From Accumulibacter sp. (GTDB lineage Bacteria > Pseudomonadota > Gammaproteobacteria > Burkholderiales > Rhodocyclaceae), in the NCBI RefSeq assembly GCF_029255285.1, contig NZ_JAPUVI010000029.1:62001-126000 (forward strand): DNA of 64,000 nucleotides, read 5' to 3'. Shown here piece after piece: positions 21,629-31,639 of the stretch; position 1 is the first letter of the stretch; each line of letters opens with the position of its first letter. Under the pieces are notes generated by a model, which searched no databases, was not told where the DNA came from, and saw only the letters and a program-made list of their open reading frames with translations. A program made the translations under genes and the position numbers.

Positions 21629-21973
21629 TTAGCGCGCCGCGATGACCGCTACCTCGAGCAAGAAGTCGTGGTGCGTCAGTTTCGCTTCGATGCAGATCCT
21701 CGCCGGCGCCGTCCCGCGCGGAACCCAGCGATCCCAGACGGCATTTACTGCGATAGCGTCACTGATATCCCGCAGGTAGATGGTGACCATCAGGAGTCGC
21801 GATTTGTCACTGCCGGCCTGTTCGAGCAGTTTTTCGACACCGGCCAACACTTCGCGCGTTTGCGTTGCGACGTTGGCGTCCAGCGTCTGCGGCGTTTCGA
21901 CGAGATAGATCGAATTGCCGTAGGCGCAAATGTCGGAATACCGCTGTGTCGTTCCGTGCCGCTCTATCGCCAT
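21629..21973 (-). CDS. RidA family protein
   Basis: 114-aa member of the RidA/YjgF/YER057c family of enamine/imine deaminases. The signature APARICIEAKLTHHDFLLEV carries an arginine and a glutamate in the positions used by RidA for substrate binding. The remainder of the sequence is rather divergent from canonical RidA, so it could be a paralogue with another role. GGAGG lies 5 nt upstream of the ATG. It sits between fumarase and murI. Confidence 0.85.
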   Translation of the reverse strand: MAIERHGTTQRYSDICAYGNSIYLVETPQTLDANVATQTREVLAGVEKLLEQAGSDKSRLLMVTIYLRDISDAIAVNAVWDRWVPRGTAPARICIEAKLTHHDFLLEVAVIAAR

Positions 21974-22028
21974 GTCTTTCCTCCAACACCAACCGGCCGC
22001 TCGGCCATCGCGCTTTTGCTCAGGGGGT

Positions 22029-23549
22029 TTAGGCGAGGGTTACAGGAATCTTGCCGATCCTCGCCTGCCATTCCTTCGGGCCCGTGTCATGCACCGACGT
22101 ACCGGTCGAATCGACTGCTACGGTGACGGGCATGTCCTTCACCTCGAACTCGTAAATCGCCTCCATCCCGAGGTCGGCGAAACCGACCACTTTGGCTGTC
22201 CGGATCGCCTTGGCCACCAGATAGGCGGCGCCGCCAACGGCCATCAGATAGGCTGATCGGTGCTTGCGTATCGCGGCGATCGCCGCCGGTCCGCGTTCCG
22301 CCTTGCCGACCATCGAGATCAGCCCTGTCTGGGCGAGCATCATCTCGGTGAATTTGTCCATCCGTGTCGCGGTTGTCGGCCCGGCGGGGCCAACGGCTTC
22401 GTCGCGCACGGGGTCCACCGGACCGACGTAATAGATGACGCGGTTGCTGAAGTCCACCGGCAGCTTTTCTCCCCGGGCCAGCATGTCCTGTATGCGCTGG
22501 TGCGCCGCATCGCGGCCGGTCAGCATTCGTCCGTTGAGCAGAAGCGTTTGCCCCGGCTTCCAGGCGGCGACCTCAGCCGGCGTCAGCGTGTCGAGGTTGA
22601 CGCGCGTGGACGTTTGTGTATTCGGCATCCAGTTGACCTTGGGCCACTGCTCGAGGTCGGGTGGGGTCAGGACGGCCGGTCCGGACCCGTCGAGATGGAA
22701 GTGTACGTGGCGAGTTGCGGCACAGTTCGGGATCATCGCGACCGGCAGGCTGGCCGCATGCGTTGGGTAATCGAGAATCTTGACGTCGAGAACGGTGGTC
22801 AGGCCCCCGAGCCCCTGCGCACCAATGCCGAGCGCGTTGACCTTGTCGTACAGTTCGAGCCGCAACTCCTCGACCCGATTGCTTGCGCCGCGGGCCATCA
22901 GTTCATGGATATCGACCGGCGCCATTAGCGATTCCTTGGCCAGAAGCATGGCTTTTTCCGGCGTGCCGCCGATACCGATGCCGAGAATTCCTGGCGGACA
23001 CCAGCCCGCGCCCATCGTCGGGACGGTTTTCAACACCCAGTCGACAATCGAGTCAGAGGGATTGAGCGCATAGAACTTGGACTTGTTCTCCGAGCCACCC
23101 CCCTTGGCCGCGCATATGACTTCTAAATGGTGGCCGGGTACCAACTCGTAATGAACGACCGCCGGCGTGTTGTCGCGCGAGTTCTTTCGCGCACCCGCCG
23201 GATCGAGCAACACCGAGGCACGCAGCTTGTTGTCGGGGTCGTTGTAAGCGCGGCGCACGCCTTCGTCGCACATTTCCTGCACCGATAGCGTGGCATCCCA
23301 GCGGACGTCCATACCGATCTTGAGAAAGAGGACAGCGATTCCCGTATCCTGACAGATTGGCCGCCGACCTTCCGCACACAGGCGGCTGTTGGTCAGAATC
23401 TGGGCGATGGCGTCTCTCGCCGCCGGACTCTGCTCACGTTCATAGGCGGCACCGAGCGCTTTGATGTAATCGAGCGGGTGATAGTAGCTGATGTACTGGA
23501 ATGCGTCGGCAATGCTCTGAATGAAATCTTCTTGCTTGATGGTGGTCAT
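22029..23549 (-). CDS. fumA: fumarate hydratase, class I (Fe-S)
   Basis: Iron-sulfur fumarase of the TCA cycle (fumarate + water to malate), 506 aa. Motifs include RPICQDTGIAVLFLKIG, VCAAKGGGSENKSKF and PPGILGIGIGG in the N-terminal cluster-binding domain, and GPTTATRMDKFTEMML with AVDSTGTSVH in the C-terminal (Fum beta) domain. It is a single-chain type. The ATG at 23549 (MTTIKQEDFIQSI) follows GAGGGCTGAA. A start 12 codons earlier is less likely. Confidence 0.95.
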   Translation of the reverse strand: MTTIKQEDFIQSIADAFQYISYYHPLDYIKALGAAYEREQSPAARDAIAQILTNSRLCAEGRRPICQDTGIAVLFLKIGMDVRWDATLSVQEMCDEGVRRAYNDPDNKLRASVLLDPAGARKNSRDNTPAVVHYELVPGHHLEVICAAKGGGSENKSKFYALNPSDSIVDWVLKTVPTMGAGWCPPGILGIGIGGTPEKAMLLAKESLMAPVDIHELMARGASNRVEELRLELYDKVNALGIGAQGLGGLTTVLDVKILDYPTHAASLPVAMIPNCAATRHVHFHLDGSGPAVLTPPDLEQWPKVNWMPNTQTSTRVNLDTLTPAEVAAWKPGQTLLLNGRMLTGRDAAHQRIQDMLARGEKLPVDFSNRVIYYVGPVDPVRDEAVGPAGPTTATRMDKFTEMMLAQTGLISMVGKAERGPAAIAAIRKHRSAYLMAVGGAAYLVAKAIRTAKVVGFADLGMEAIYEFEVKDMPVTVAVDSTGTSVHDTGPKEWQARIGKIPVTLA

Positions 23550-23595
23550 TTCAGCCCTCTTCGGTGGGTCGGGGAATCCCCGCATGAATCGTCCG

Positions 23596-24153
23596 TCAGT
23601 GTTGCGCTCCGTGCGTGGTCTTACTCAGCGCCAGCGTCTGGGTCATTACTCGATCGACCCAGACCATCGACAGCGCCGAGAGGAGGAAGACCGCATGGAT
23701 GACGACTTGCCACTTGATCGTGTGTTCGTTCATGTTTCCGGCATTGATGAAGGTCTTCAGCAGATGTATCGAGGAAATGCCGATGATCGCCGTCGACAGT
23801 TTGATCTTGAGCACGCCGGCATTGACGTGTGACAGCCATTCCGGCTGGTCCGGATGTCCTTCGAGGTCGAGTCGCGAAACAAAGGTCTCGTAGCCGCCAA
23901 TGATGACCATGATCAGGAGGTTGGCGATCATCACGACATCGATCAGCCCGAGCACGACAAGCATGACCTCGGTTTCGCTGATGCGCGTGTTGCTGAAGAA
24001 CAGATTGTGGATAAGATGCCACAACTCGCCCATGAACAGATAGACATAGACGCCCTGGGCAATGATCAGACCGAGATAGAGTGGTGCCTGCAACCAGCGG
24101 CTCCAAAAGATGAACATTTCGAGCCGGTCGACCGTGGGTTTCAGGGATGCCAT
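23596..24153 (-). CDS. yqhA: YqhA / UPF0114 family membrane protein
   Basis: 185-aa integral membrane protein with about four helices (residues 16-40, 60-85, 110-130, 145-165). It belongs to the TIGR00645/UPF0114 family, recognised by [15 protein letters not shown] near the N-terminus and HLLKTFINA near residue 130. The function is unknown. It lies 46 nt upstream of fumA on the same strand and is divergent from acs across a 262-bp gap. Confidence 0.88.
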   Translation of the reverse strand: MASLKPTVDRLEMFIFWSRWLQAPLYLGLIIAQGVYVYLFMGELWHLIHNLFFSNTRISETEVMLVVLGLIDVVMIANLLIMVIIGGYETFVSRLDLEGHPDQPEWLSHVNAGVLKIKLSTAIIGISSIHLLKTFINAGNMNEHTIKWQVVIHAVFLLSALSMVWVDRVMTQTLALSKTTHGAQH

Positions 24154-24415
24154 TCGTTTTTCAGCTTTAGTGGTGGTTGGATGACGGATTTTAGCATCAA
24201 TGAAAGCGCGCTTCCGTGCTTGCCCGGGCAGAGTGGCGTAAGTGGTGTGTAAGATTGGCGGCGTTTAATCCCACACAGTTGGCGTGACACGAAATGGTAG
24301 CCTAAGGGCTTGCATGCCCGCTGCCGGGTGGGAGTCGCGAACAATCGCTTCTTGTCGCCGCTTGCTGCATCGACGTCTTGAAACCTCTATCAAAACACTG
24401 CACAGGAGATCGAAC

Positions 24416-26380
24416 ATGTCACTGAACGAGGCCGTAACCTTCTTCAAGCCCTCCGACGAGTTTGTCAAACAGGCCACGATTTCCGGGATGGATGCCTACA
24501 AGGCACTGTGTGACGAGGCCACCAGGGATTACACGGGCTATTGGGGCCGCCTCGCCCGTGAGCACGTTTCCTGGAAGCAGCCCTTCACGCAAGTGCTCGA
24601 CGAATCCAATGCGCCGTTTTTCAAGTGGTTTGCCGACGGCACGCTGAACGCTTCGTACAACTGCCTGGACCGCAACATCGAAGCGGGTCTCGGCGACAAG
24701 GTGGCGATCGTTTTCGAAGCCGATGACGGAGCGGTGTCCCGAATCACCTACAAGGAACTGCTGGCGCGTGTCAGCCAGTTCGCCAACGGCCTGCGCGCGC
24801 GCGGTATCAAGAAGGGTGACCGGGTCGTCATCTATATGTCGATGGGTATCGAGGGCATTGTCGCCATGCAGGCCTGCGCGCGTATCGGCGCAATCCACTC
24901 GGTCGTTTTCGGTGGTTTCTCTGCCCAGTCGGTGCGCGACCGGATCAACGACGCCGGCGCCGTGGCGGTGATCACCGCCGACGAGCAATGCCGCGGCGGA
25001 AAGCGGCTGCCGCTCAAACCAGCCGTTGACGAGGGGATTGCCCTCGGCGGTTGCGAGTCGGTCAAAAACGTCATCGTTTTCCAGCGCACCGGTGGGGCAT
25101 GCCACATGGTCGCCGGACGCGACGTGTGGTGGCACGATGTGATCGCCGGTCAGTCCGACGTTTGCGAGCCCGAATGGGTCGAGGCCGAGCATCCGCTGTT
25201 CCTGCTCTACACTTCGGGTTCGACGGGCAAGCCCAAGGGGGTACAGCATTCGACCGGCGGTTACCTGTTGCACGCCATCGTTACCATGAAGTGGACTTTC
25301 GACCTCAAGCCGAACGATCTCTTCTGGTGCACGGCGGACATCGGCTGGGTGACCGGCCACACCTACATCACCTATGGACCCCTCGCCTGCGGCGGTACGG
25401 AAGTGGTCTTCGAGGGCATCCCGACCTACCCGGATGCCGGTCGTTTCTGGAAAATGATTCAGGACCACAAGGTCAACATCTTCTACACGGCACCCACCGC
25501 AATCCGCTCGCTGGTCAAGGCGGCCGATACCAATCCGGCGGTGGGGCCGACACAGTACGATCTGTCGTCGCTGCGTCTGCTCGGCACGGTTGGCGAGCCG
25601 ATCAACCCGGCGGCCTGGCAGTGGTACTACGACAGCGTCGGCGGTGGCCGCTGCCCGATCGTCGACACGTTCTGGCAGACCGAGACCGGCGGTCACATGA
25701 TTACCCCGCTGCCGGGCGTCACGCCGCTGGTCCCCGGCTCCTGCACGCTGCCTTTCCCGGGTATCCAGGCGGCGGTCGTCGACGAGACCGGTACTGAACT
25801 CGACTGGGGCAAGGGCGGCCTGCTGGTCGTCAAGAGGCCATGGCCGGCGATGATCCGCAACATCTGGGGGGACCCCGAGCGTTTCAAGAAGTCCTACTAC
25901 CCCGACGACTTCAATGGCAAACTCTATCTTGCCGGTGACGGTTCGATACGTGATGTCAATACTGGTTACTTCACCATTACCGGTCGGATCGACGACGTCT
26001 TGAATGTCTCGGGGCACCGGATGGGGACGATGGAAATCGAGTCCGCACTGGTATCGCACCCGATGGTGGCAGAAGCCGCGGTCGTTGGTCGGCCGGACGA
26101 TCTGACGGGTGAGGCGATCTGTGCCTTTGTCGTCCTCAAGGGGCCGCGGCCGACCGGCGAGGCGGCGAAGAAGATGATCAAGGAGTTGCAGGACCATGTC
26201 GGCCGGGAAATCGGCCCGATCGCCAAGCCCAAGGATCTTCGTTTCGGCGAAAACCTGCCCAAGACGCGTTCAGGCAAGATCATGCGCCGCCTGCTGCGCT
26301 CGCTGGCCAAGGGGGAAACCGTCGCGCAAGATGTGTCGACGCTCGAGAATCCGGCCATTCTCGAGCAACTGCGTGGCTAA
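24416..26380 (+). CDS. acs: acetyl-CoA synthetase
   Basis: AMP-forming acetate-CoA ligase, 654 aa, the high-affinity route from acetate to acetyl-CoA. Motifs include [20 protein letters not shown] (A3, AMP binding), [31 protein letters not shown], and the C-terminal [14 protein letters not shown] with the lysine that is acetylated in regulated homologues. AGGAGA lies 7 nt before the ATG at 24416. The next genes (DUF294 regulator, symporter) support a role in acetate scavenging. Confidence 0.95.
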   Translation: MSLNEAVTFFKPSDEFVKQATISGMDAYKALCDEATRDYTGYWGRLAREHVSWKQPFTQVLDESNAPFFKWFADGTLNASYNCLDRNIEAGLGDKVAIVFEADDGAVSRITYKELLARVSQFANGLRARGIKKGDRVVIYMSMGIEGIVAMQACARIGAIHSVVFGGFSAQSVRDRINDAGAVAVITADEQCRGGKRLPLKPAVDEGIALGGCESVKNVIVFQRTGGACHMVAGRDVWWHDVIAGQSDVCEPEWVEAEHPLFLLYTSGSTGKPKGVQHSTGGYLLHAIVTMKWTFDLKPNDLFWCTADIGWVTGHTYITYGPLACGGTEVVFEGIPTYPDAGRFWKMIQDHKVNIFYTAPTAIRSLVKAADTNPAVGPTQYDLSSLRLLGTVGEPINPAAWQWYYDSVGGGRCPIVDTFWQTETGGHMITPLPGVTPLVPGSCTLPFPGIQAAVVDETGTELDWGKGGLLVVKRPWPAMIRNIWGDPERFKKSYYPDDFNGKLYLAGDGSIRDVNTGYFTITGRIDDVLNVSGHRMGTMEIESALVSHPMVAEAAVVGRPDDLTGEAICAFVVLKGPRPTGEAAKKMIKELQDHVGREIGPIAKPKDLRFGENLPKTRSGKIMRRLLRSLAKGETVAQDVSTLENPAILEQLRG

Positions 26381-26530
26381 TCCGGCGGCCGTCAGCGGTT
26401 CGCCTGGCGACGTGGCACTTGCCTGGTCGGGCGAATCATTTCCGGCAACGTGACACGCGAACGCCCGGCGCTTCCGCTCGCAGGAAGGGCTGGGCGAGCG
26501 AACATCCCCAGGAGCAGGAATTGCCTGTCG

Positions 26531-26547
26531 GGCCGGCGCCGCCGGCC
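26531..26547 (+). terminator. candidate hairpin between acs and the DUF294 gene
   Basis: Perfect 7-bp inverted repeat GGCCGGC-GCC-GCCGGCC followed by a weak T-rich tail (TCTTCGTTT). It could attenuate readthrough from acs or be a chance GC-rich palindrome. It lies 30 nt before the start of the next gene. Confidence 0.35.
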
Positions 26548-26576
26548 TCTTCGTTTGTACCGATCGAGGAGCAGGG

Positions 26577-28484
26577 ATGAGCAATAGTGCGACGGCAATG
26601 CTGGTTTCCGCCGCCATCGACTTCCTTCGGGCCTATCCGCCATTCGACCGCATGGAGGCGGAGGCTTTGCGTTTCCTGGCCGAGCACGTCAAGCTCGCGC
26701 ACTATCCAAAGGGCGCGCGGATTCTGGCCAGCGAGATGGGCGTTGCGCGCACCCTGCATGTGCTGCAGCGCGGGAAAGTACGAAGCAAACCCGGCGGTAG
26801 TGCCAGCGTCGAGCACTCGGCGGTCACGCTGGGCCCCGGTCAGTGTTTTTCGATTTCCGCGCTGATGGCTCAGCAACCGTCGTCCACTGTCTATGTCGCA
26901 CGTGACGACGTGTTTTGCTACGACTTGCCGGCTGACGACTTTTTTAGTCTGACCCAAAAAAGTACGGTCTTCAACCTCTTCTGTACGCAGCATATCGCGG
27001 GCTTGCTCAACCAGTCGCAGCAACAGTTGCAGCTTCAACTTGCCCAGCGAGCCGGCGAGCAGAAGACGATGAATTCCCCACTTGGCGCGATCATCAAGCG
27101 CCAGCCGGTAGCGGTGGGGCCGGAAACCTCGATTCGCCAAGTGGTCGAGCTGATGGCCGCACGTCACCTCGGTTCGATGATCGTCGTCGATGCCGGACAA
27201 CAGCCGATCGGTATTTTTACCCTGTCCGATGTCCTGAAGCGCATCGTGTTACCGGGGGCTTCGCTCGATCAACCGATTGCCAGCGTGATGTCGCCGGCGC
27301 CGCTGACCCTGCCGCTCGCCGCCAACGCACACGACGCGGCGTTGGCCATGGCCATGCACGCGGTCCGGCATGTGTTGGCGGTAGACGAGGGTGGCTGCCT
27401 GCAGGGAGTGGTTTCGGAGCGTGATCTGTTCAAGCTTCAGGGTGCCGGTCTGCGCCAGATCCGGCACGCGATCGACTCGGCGGCGAGCATCGAAGTCCTG
27501 CAGCACGCGCGTAACGACGTCCGCCAGCTGTCACTGACGATGCTTGCCGAAGGCGTCGGCGGACAAGAGATGACACAGTTCATTTCCACACTCAACGATA
27601 CGGTGACTCGTCGCGTCATCGAACTCAATCTCGACCGCCACGACCTTTACGGCATCGACTGGGCCTGGCTGTCCTTCGGTTCGGAAGGGCGCGATGAGCA
27701 GACCTTCACCACCGATCAGGATAACGGAATCGTTTACCTGTTGACCGACATCATGGATCGCGAGCAAACGCAGTTGCGTTTTCTCGAGTTTGCCAGAGAT
27801 GTCAACGATGATCTGGACAAGTGTGGTTTCCCGCTGTGTAAGGGAAACATCATGGCCAGCAACCCGGAGCTCTGCCTGACGCTTGAAGAGTGGGATGAAC
27901 GCTTTGCGTGTTGGGTACGCGAGCCGGAGCCACAGGCCTTGTTGAACGCGACCATATTTTTCGATTTTCGGCCGCTTTACGGCAAGTTCAACTTGGCTCA
28001 TCGCTTGCGTTTGTCGCTCTTCAGGCAGGCGCAGGGGAATCCGCTTTTTTTACGCATGCTGGCCCAGAATGCACTCAGTGTGGCGCCGCCGCTTGGCAGG
28101 ATCCGGGACTTCGTGACCGATGCCGACCCCGAGCACCCGGGAACGATCGATCTCAAGAAGTACGGCGTCCGCCTGTTTACCGACGCCGCACGGGTTTTCG
28201 CCCTGGCACGCCAGGTCGAGGCTACCAACACGGTTTCCCGTCTCAAGCGAGCCGGTGGTTTGATGCATATCCGTCCGGATGATCTTGCAGCGAGCATCGA
28301 GGGCTTCAATTTCCTCCAGCTCCTGCGCCTGCGGCACCAGCATTTCGAGCAGGAGCATGGCAGACCGGGGGACAACCTCGTCAAGCCGGACGAACTGAAC
28401 GAGATCGAGCGGCGCGTTCTCAAAGAAGCCTTCCGACAGGCGCGCAAGCTGCAGGCGCGCCTGAAACTCGACTATCAGCTCTGA
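26577..28484 (+). CDS. cNMP-binding / CBS / DUF294 nucleotidyltransferase-like protein
   Basis: 635-aa multidomain signalling protein. In order: a cyclic-nucleotide-binding-like domain (about residues 18-135), two CBS domains (about 170-225 and 235-290), a nucleotidyltransferase-like DUF294 domain with GSEGRDEQTFTTDQDNG near residues 367-383, and a DUF294 C-terminal helical domain (about 480-625). GSEGR...DQD matches the GlnD-type nucleotidyltransferase core. Such proteins are commonly found beside acs, DEDD exonuclease and acetate-type symporter genes. A regulatory role in carbon uptake is inferred, not shown. GAGGAGCAGGG precedes the ATG. Confidence 0.87.
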   Translation: MSNSATAMLVSAAIDFLRAYPPFDRMEAEALRFLAEHVKLAHYPKGARILASEMGVARTLHVLQRGKVRSKPGGSASVEHSAVTLGPGQCFSISALMAQQPSSTVYVARDDVFCYDLPADDFFSLTQKSTVFNLFCTQHIAGLLNQSQQQLQLQLAQRAGEQKTMNSPLGAIIKRQPVAVGPETSIRQVVELMAARHLGSMIVVDAGQQPIGIFTLSDVLKRIVLPGASLDQPIASVMSPAPLTLPLAANAHDAALAMAMHAVRHVLAVDEGGCLQGVVSERDLFKLQGAGLRQIRHAIDSAASIEVLQHARNDVRQLSLTMLAEGVGGQEMTQFISTLNDTVTRRVIELNLDRHDLYGIDWAWLSFGSEGRDEQTFTTDQDNGIVYLLTDIMDREQTQLRFLEFARDVNDDLDKCGFPLCKGNIMASNPELCLTLEEWDERFACWVREPEPQALLNATIFFDFRPLYGKFNLAHRLRLSLFRQAQGNPLFLRMLAQNALSVAPPLGRIRDFVTDADPEHPGTIDLKKYGVRLFTDAARVFALARQVEATNTVSRLKRAGGLMHIRPDDLAASIEGFNFLQLLRLRHQHFEQEHGRPGDNLVKPDELNEIERRVLKEAFRQARKLQARLKLDYQL

Positions 28485-28486
28485 TC

Positions 28487-29194
28487 ATGGCGTGGTATTC
28501 CAGACTGTTGGCTGGCCAGGAGCGCTTCATCGGGGAACTGAGTTCCAGCCAGCAGCGTTTGCTTGCGGACTGGAACGAGTTGCCGCCGGCGGACTTGAAG
28601 CGTTCGCACTATCGATCTCGCTACGTGGTCGTGGATGTCGAGACGACGGCGGTCAACGCAAAGGCCGATCGCTTGGTCTCGATCGGCGCGTTGGCGGTGG
28701 TCGATGGGCTCATAGACTTCAAGGACGCTTTTTACGTATCGCTGGCGAACGACCGGGTGAATGCCGCTGCGTCGCCCTTCTTTGTTGACCGCCCCGAGGC
28801 GAGCCTGGCGCCGGCTGACGCGATGCTGGCCTTTCTTCGTTTTTCCGGCAAGTCGCCTTGGGTGGCCTACCACGCTTTGTTTGCCGGAAAGATCGTCGCC
28901 GGGACGATGGCGAAGGATCTTGGCATCGAGTTGCGGCAGCCATGGATTGATCTGGCATGGGTGATGTCCGACCTGTTTCGCGATATCAGCGACGACGCGC
29001 AGTGGTGCCTGGACGCCTGGCTGGACCACTTCGCGATCGAAAGCATCCAGCGGCATCATGTCGTGTCGGACGCCTTTGTCACCGCCAAGCTCCTCCAGAT
29101 CACCATCGCCCGGGCCACCCGTAAGGGCTTCGAAACCCCCAACAGTTTTCTGGAACTCGCGAAAGCGCGCCGCCACATGCATCAGAGCGGCTAG
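28487..29194 (+). CDS. DEDD-family 3'-5' exonuclease
   Basis: 235-aa protein with a DnaQ-like exonuclease fold beginning at YVVVDVETTAVNAKADRLVSIGALAV (metal ligands Asp and Glu in DVETT). Later motifs are FSGKSPWVAYHALFAGKI and HHVVSDAFVTAKLL, which supply the remaining histidine and aspartate. It starts 2 nt after the DUF294 gene, so they are coupled. In many proteobacteria the same pair precedes the sodium:solute symporter. Its link to acetate metabolism is unexplained. Confidence 0.85.
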   Translation: MAWYSRLLAGQERFIGELSSSQQRLLADWNELPPADLKRSHYRSRYVVVDVETTAVNAKADRLVSIGALAVVDGLIDFKDAFYVSLANDRVNAAASPFFVDRPEASLAPADAMLAFLRFSGKSPWVAYHALFAGKIVAGTMAKDLGIELRQPWIDLAWVMSDLFRDISDDAQWCLDAWLDHFAIESIQRHHVVSDAFVTAKLLQITIARATRKGFETPNSFLELAKARRHMHQSG

Positions 29195-29204
29195 GCGACA
29201 AGCG

Positions 29205-31244
29205 ATGGCCGCTTTTTCCGCTCCACTGCGCCGCTACTACGCTTTTTATACCACCGGCTTTTTCATCGTCATCGTCGTGCTGGCGATCCTCGAGCGCTAC
29301 GGCATGCCGCCACGCTGGATCGGCTATTCGTTCCTGTTTCTTACCATCTTCCTCTACGCCACGATCGGTGTGTTGGCGCGCACGGCGAGCATTTCGGAGT
29401 ACTACGTTGCCGGCCGGCGAATCCCGGCGGTGTTCAATGGAATGGCGACCGGTGCCGACTGGATGAGTTCCGCTTCCTTCATGGGGCTTGCCGGTACACT
29501 CTATCTGTCGGGCTATCAGGGGCTGGCGTACGTCATGGGCTGGACTGGCGGCTATGTTCTCGTTGCGCTGTTGCTGGCGCCCTATCTTCGTCGTTTCGGG
29601 CAATACACCATCCCCGACTTTCTCGCCGCCCGCTACGGCGGTAAGCCGGCACGTCTGGTCGGCGTTTTCGCCACGGTTCTCGCATCGTTTGTCTATGTTG
29701 TGGCTCAGATATACGGTGTCGGGCTGATTACCAGTCGCTTCGTCGGGCTGCAGTTCGAGATCGGGGTATTCGTCGGCCTGGCTGGAATCCTGGTGTGTTC
29801 CTTCCTCGGAGGCATGCGGGCCGTTACCTGGACACAGGTCGCGCAATACATGATCCTGATCGTCGCCTATCTCGTGCCGGTGACCATTCTTTCCTACCAA
29901 GTGACGGGTATTCCGCTGCCCCAACTGACCTATGGCCAGGTGCTGCAACAGGTGCAAGCACTGGAGGAGAAAATTTTCGACGACCCCGCCGAGATCGATT
30001 CGCGCCACCTCTTTCGCCAGCGTGCCGACGAGTATTACGAGCGGATCCTGACGCTTCCGGACTCCCTCGAAGAAGAGAGGGAGCGGCTATCGGCCCGCAT
30101 CAACGAGCTGAAGAGCAGCAATGCGCAAATGCGAGATGTCGTCGCCATCGAGCGTCAGCGCCGCGAGTTGCCCCATACCAGCGACGCAGCCCGCGATTAC
30201 TGGGAGCATCTGATGCGCCAAGCGGCGCAGCGGGGCGCAGAGCCCGAGCATCACGTGACGGTTTATCCGGGAGATGGGGACGGCGTGAATGAGACGGCGC
30301 GCCTGAATTTCCTGACCCTCGTATTCTGTTTGATGGTCGGCACGGCCGCGCTGCCGCATGTGCTGATGCGCTATTACACGACACCGAGCGTGCGTGAGGC
30401 GCGTACTTCGGTGTTCTGGTCATTGCTCTTCATTCTGGTGCTTTATCTGACGGCACCGGCGTACGCCGTGTTCGCCAAGTACGAGATCTACTCGACTCTG
30501 ATCGGTTCGTCGATGGCCCAGTTGCCTGTCTGGGTGAGCGCCTGGGGCAAGATCGGCTTGGTCTCGATCGAGGATGTCAATGGCGACGGGATTCTGCAAC
30601 TCGCCGAACTGTCGCTCAACCCAGACGTGATTCTGCTGGCCACTCCGGAAATCGCCGGGCTGCCATATGTCATTTCCGGGTTGGTTGCGGCCGGAGCGCT
30701 CGCGGCCGCGCTGTCCACGGCTGACGGGTTGCTGTTGACGATCGCCAGTGCCTTGTCGCACGACGTGTATTACAAGGTCTTCCGGCCGAACGCCACAACA
30801 CAGTGGCGGCTGGTGGTTTCCAAGTCGCTGCTCCTGGTGGTCGCCGTGCTGGCGGCGACGGTGGCTTCCCAGAAACCAGCAACCATCCTGTTCATGGTGG
30901 CTTGGGCGTTCTCGCTGGCCGGCTCGGCGCTTTTCCCGGCCCTGATTCTCGGAGTATTCTGGAAGCGGGCAACTCCCGCTGGTGCGGTCAGCGGCATGAC
31001 GATCGGGCTGCTGGTCACCATCTATTACATGGTGCGAGTCCAGTTCGACGCCATTCCGTGGCTGGGTATCGACGGCATCGGCATGGAGCCCTGGCTCGGA
31101 ATCCAGTCGACTTCGGCTGGGGTCTGGGGCGTCGCTGCCGGCTTCCTGACGATCATCGTCGTCAGTCTATGCGGCAAGCCACCAGATAAGGAGACGCAGG
31201 ACTTCGTCGAAAGCGTGCGCTATCCGGAAGCCGATCGTTCGTGA
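29205..31244 (+). CDS. sodium:solute symporter family protein (VC_2705-like)
   Basis: 679-aa SSS-family transporter with about 13 helices, related to the acetate permease ActP. Core motifs include GRRIPAVFNGMATGADWMSS and a sodium-site-like region LAAALSTADGLLLTIASALS. Two unusual parts are visible. One is a hydrophilic, Glu/Arg-rich helical insert at about residues 250-355 between membrane segments. The other is an EF-hand-like loop DVNGDGILQLAE at residues 457-468. The ATG at 29205 comes 10 nt after the exonuclease gene. Acetate or another short organic acid is the likely substrate, from neighbours. Confidence 0.88.
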   Translation: MAAFSAPLRRYYAFYTTGFFIVIVVLAILERYGMPPRWIGYSFLFLTIFLYATIGVLARTASISEYYVAGRRIPAVFNGMATGADWMSSASFMGLAGTLYLSGYQGLAYVMGWTGGYVLVALLLAPYLRRFGQYTIPDFLAARYGGKPARLVGVFATVLASFVYVVAQIYGVGLITSRFVGLQFEIGVFVGLAGILVCSFLGGMRAVTWTQVAQYMILIVAYLVPVTILSYQVTGIPLPQLTYGQVLQQVQALEEKIFDDPAEIDSRHLFRQRADEYYERILTLPDSLEEERERLSARINELKSSNAQMRDVVAIERQRRELPHTSDAARDYWEHLMRQAAQRGAEPEHHVTVYPGDGDGVNETARLNFLTLVFCLMVGTAALPHVLMRYYTTPSVREARTSVFWSLLFILVLYLTAPAYAVFAKYEIYSTLIGSSMAQLPVWVSAWGKIGLVSIEDVNGDGILQLAELSLNPDVILLATPEIAGLPYVISGLVAAGALAAALSTADGLLLTIASALSHDVYYKVFRPNATTQWRLVVSKSLLLVVAVLAATVASQKPATILFMVAWAFSLAGSALFPALILGVFWKRATPAGAVSGMTIGLLVTIYYMVRVQFDAIPWLGIDGIGMEPWLGIQSTSAGVWGVAAGFLTIIVVSLCGKPPDKETQDFVESVRYPEADRS

Positions 31245-31314
31245 TCATCGCCTGTACCGCTCCGGCCGAAACGAGTTGCGCTCGCAAGCTTTCGCCAGTG
31301 GCGAGGAGGGCGGG

Positions 31315-31599
31315 GTGAAACTTACCCAGAAGCATCAGGACTACTGGCGGCGCAACCTCAGGATTACCGCCTTGCTGCTCGCGATCTGGTTCGTCGTCAC
31401 CTTTGTGGTCAGTTACTTCGCACGCGATCTCGCCAGGTTCACCCTGTTGGGTTTTCCGCTAGGTTTCTATATGGGCGCGCAAGGTTCGCCGCTGATCTAC
31501 GTCATCATCATCTGGTGCTACGCTCGCTACATGAACGATCTCGACCGCGAATATGGCGTCAACGAGGTCGAGCACGAGGCCGACGACCAGCGCCCCTGA
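31315..31599 (+). CDS. DUF4212 small membrane subunit of the symporter (GTG start)
   Basis: 94-aa protein with two membrane helices (about residues 19-41 and 53-75), of the DUF4212 family that accompanies VC_2705-type symporters. The GTG at 31315 follows a strong GAGGAGGG site, while the longer open frame from 31276 has none. It carries the typical N-terminal WRRNLRITALLLAIWF and the RYMNDLDREYGV end. Here it is downstream of the large subunit, whereas it usually precedes it. Confidence 0.87.
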   Translation: MKLTQKHQDYWRRNLRITALLLAIWFVVTFVVSYFARDLARFTLLGFPLGFYMGAQGSPLIYVIIIWCYARYMNDLDREYGVNEVEHEADDQRP

Positions 31600-31639
31600 T
31601 CAAGCAAGAACCCCACAAAGTCGTAGCCACTCGCCGACG

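Noticed and set aside
24419-26197. 592-codon open frame on the minus strand across acs
   Set aside because: It lies wholly antisense to a clear acetyl-CoA synthetase, has no family motif, and is the usual result of GC-rich codon use.
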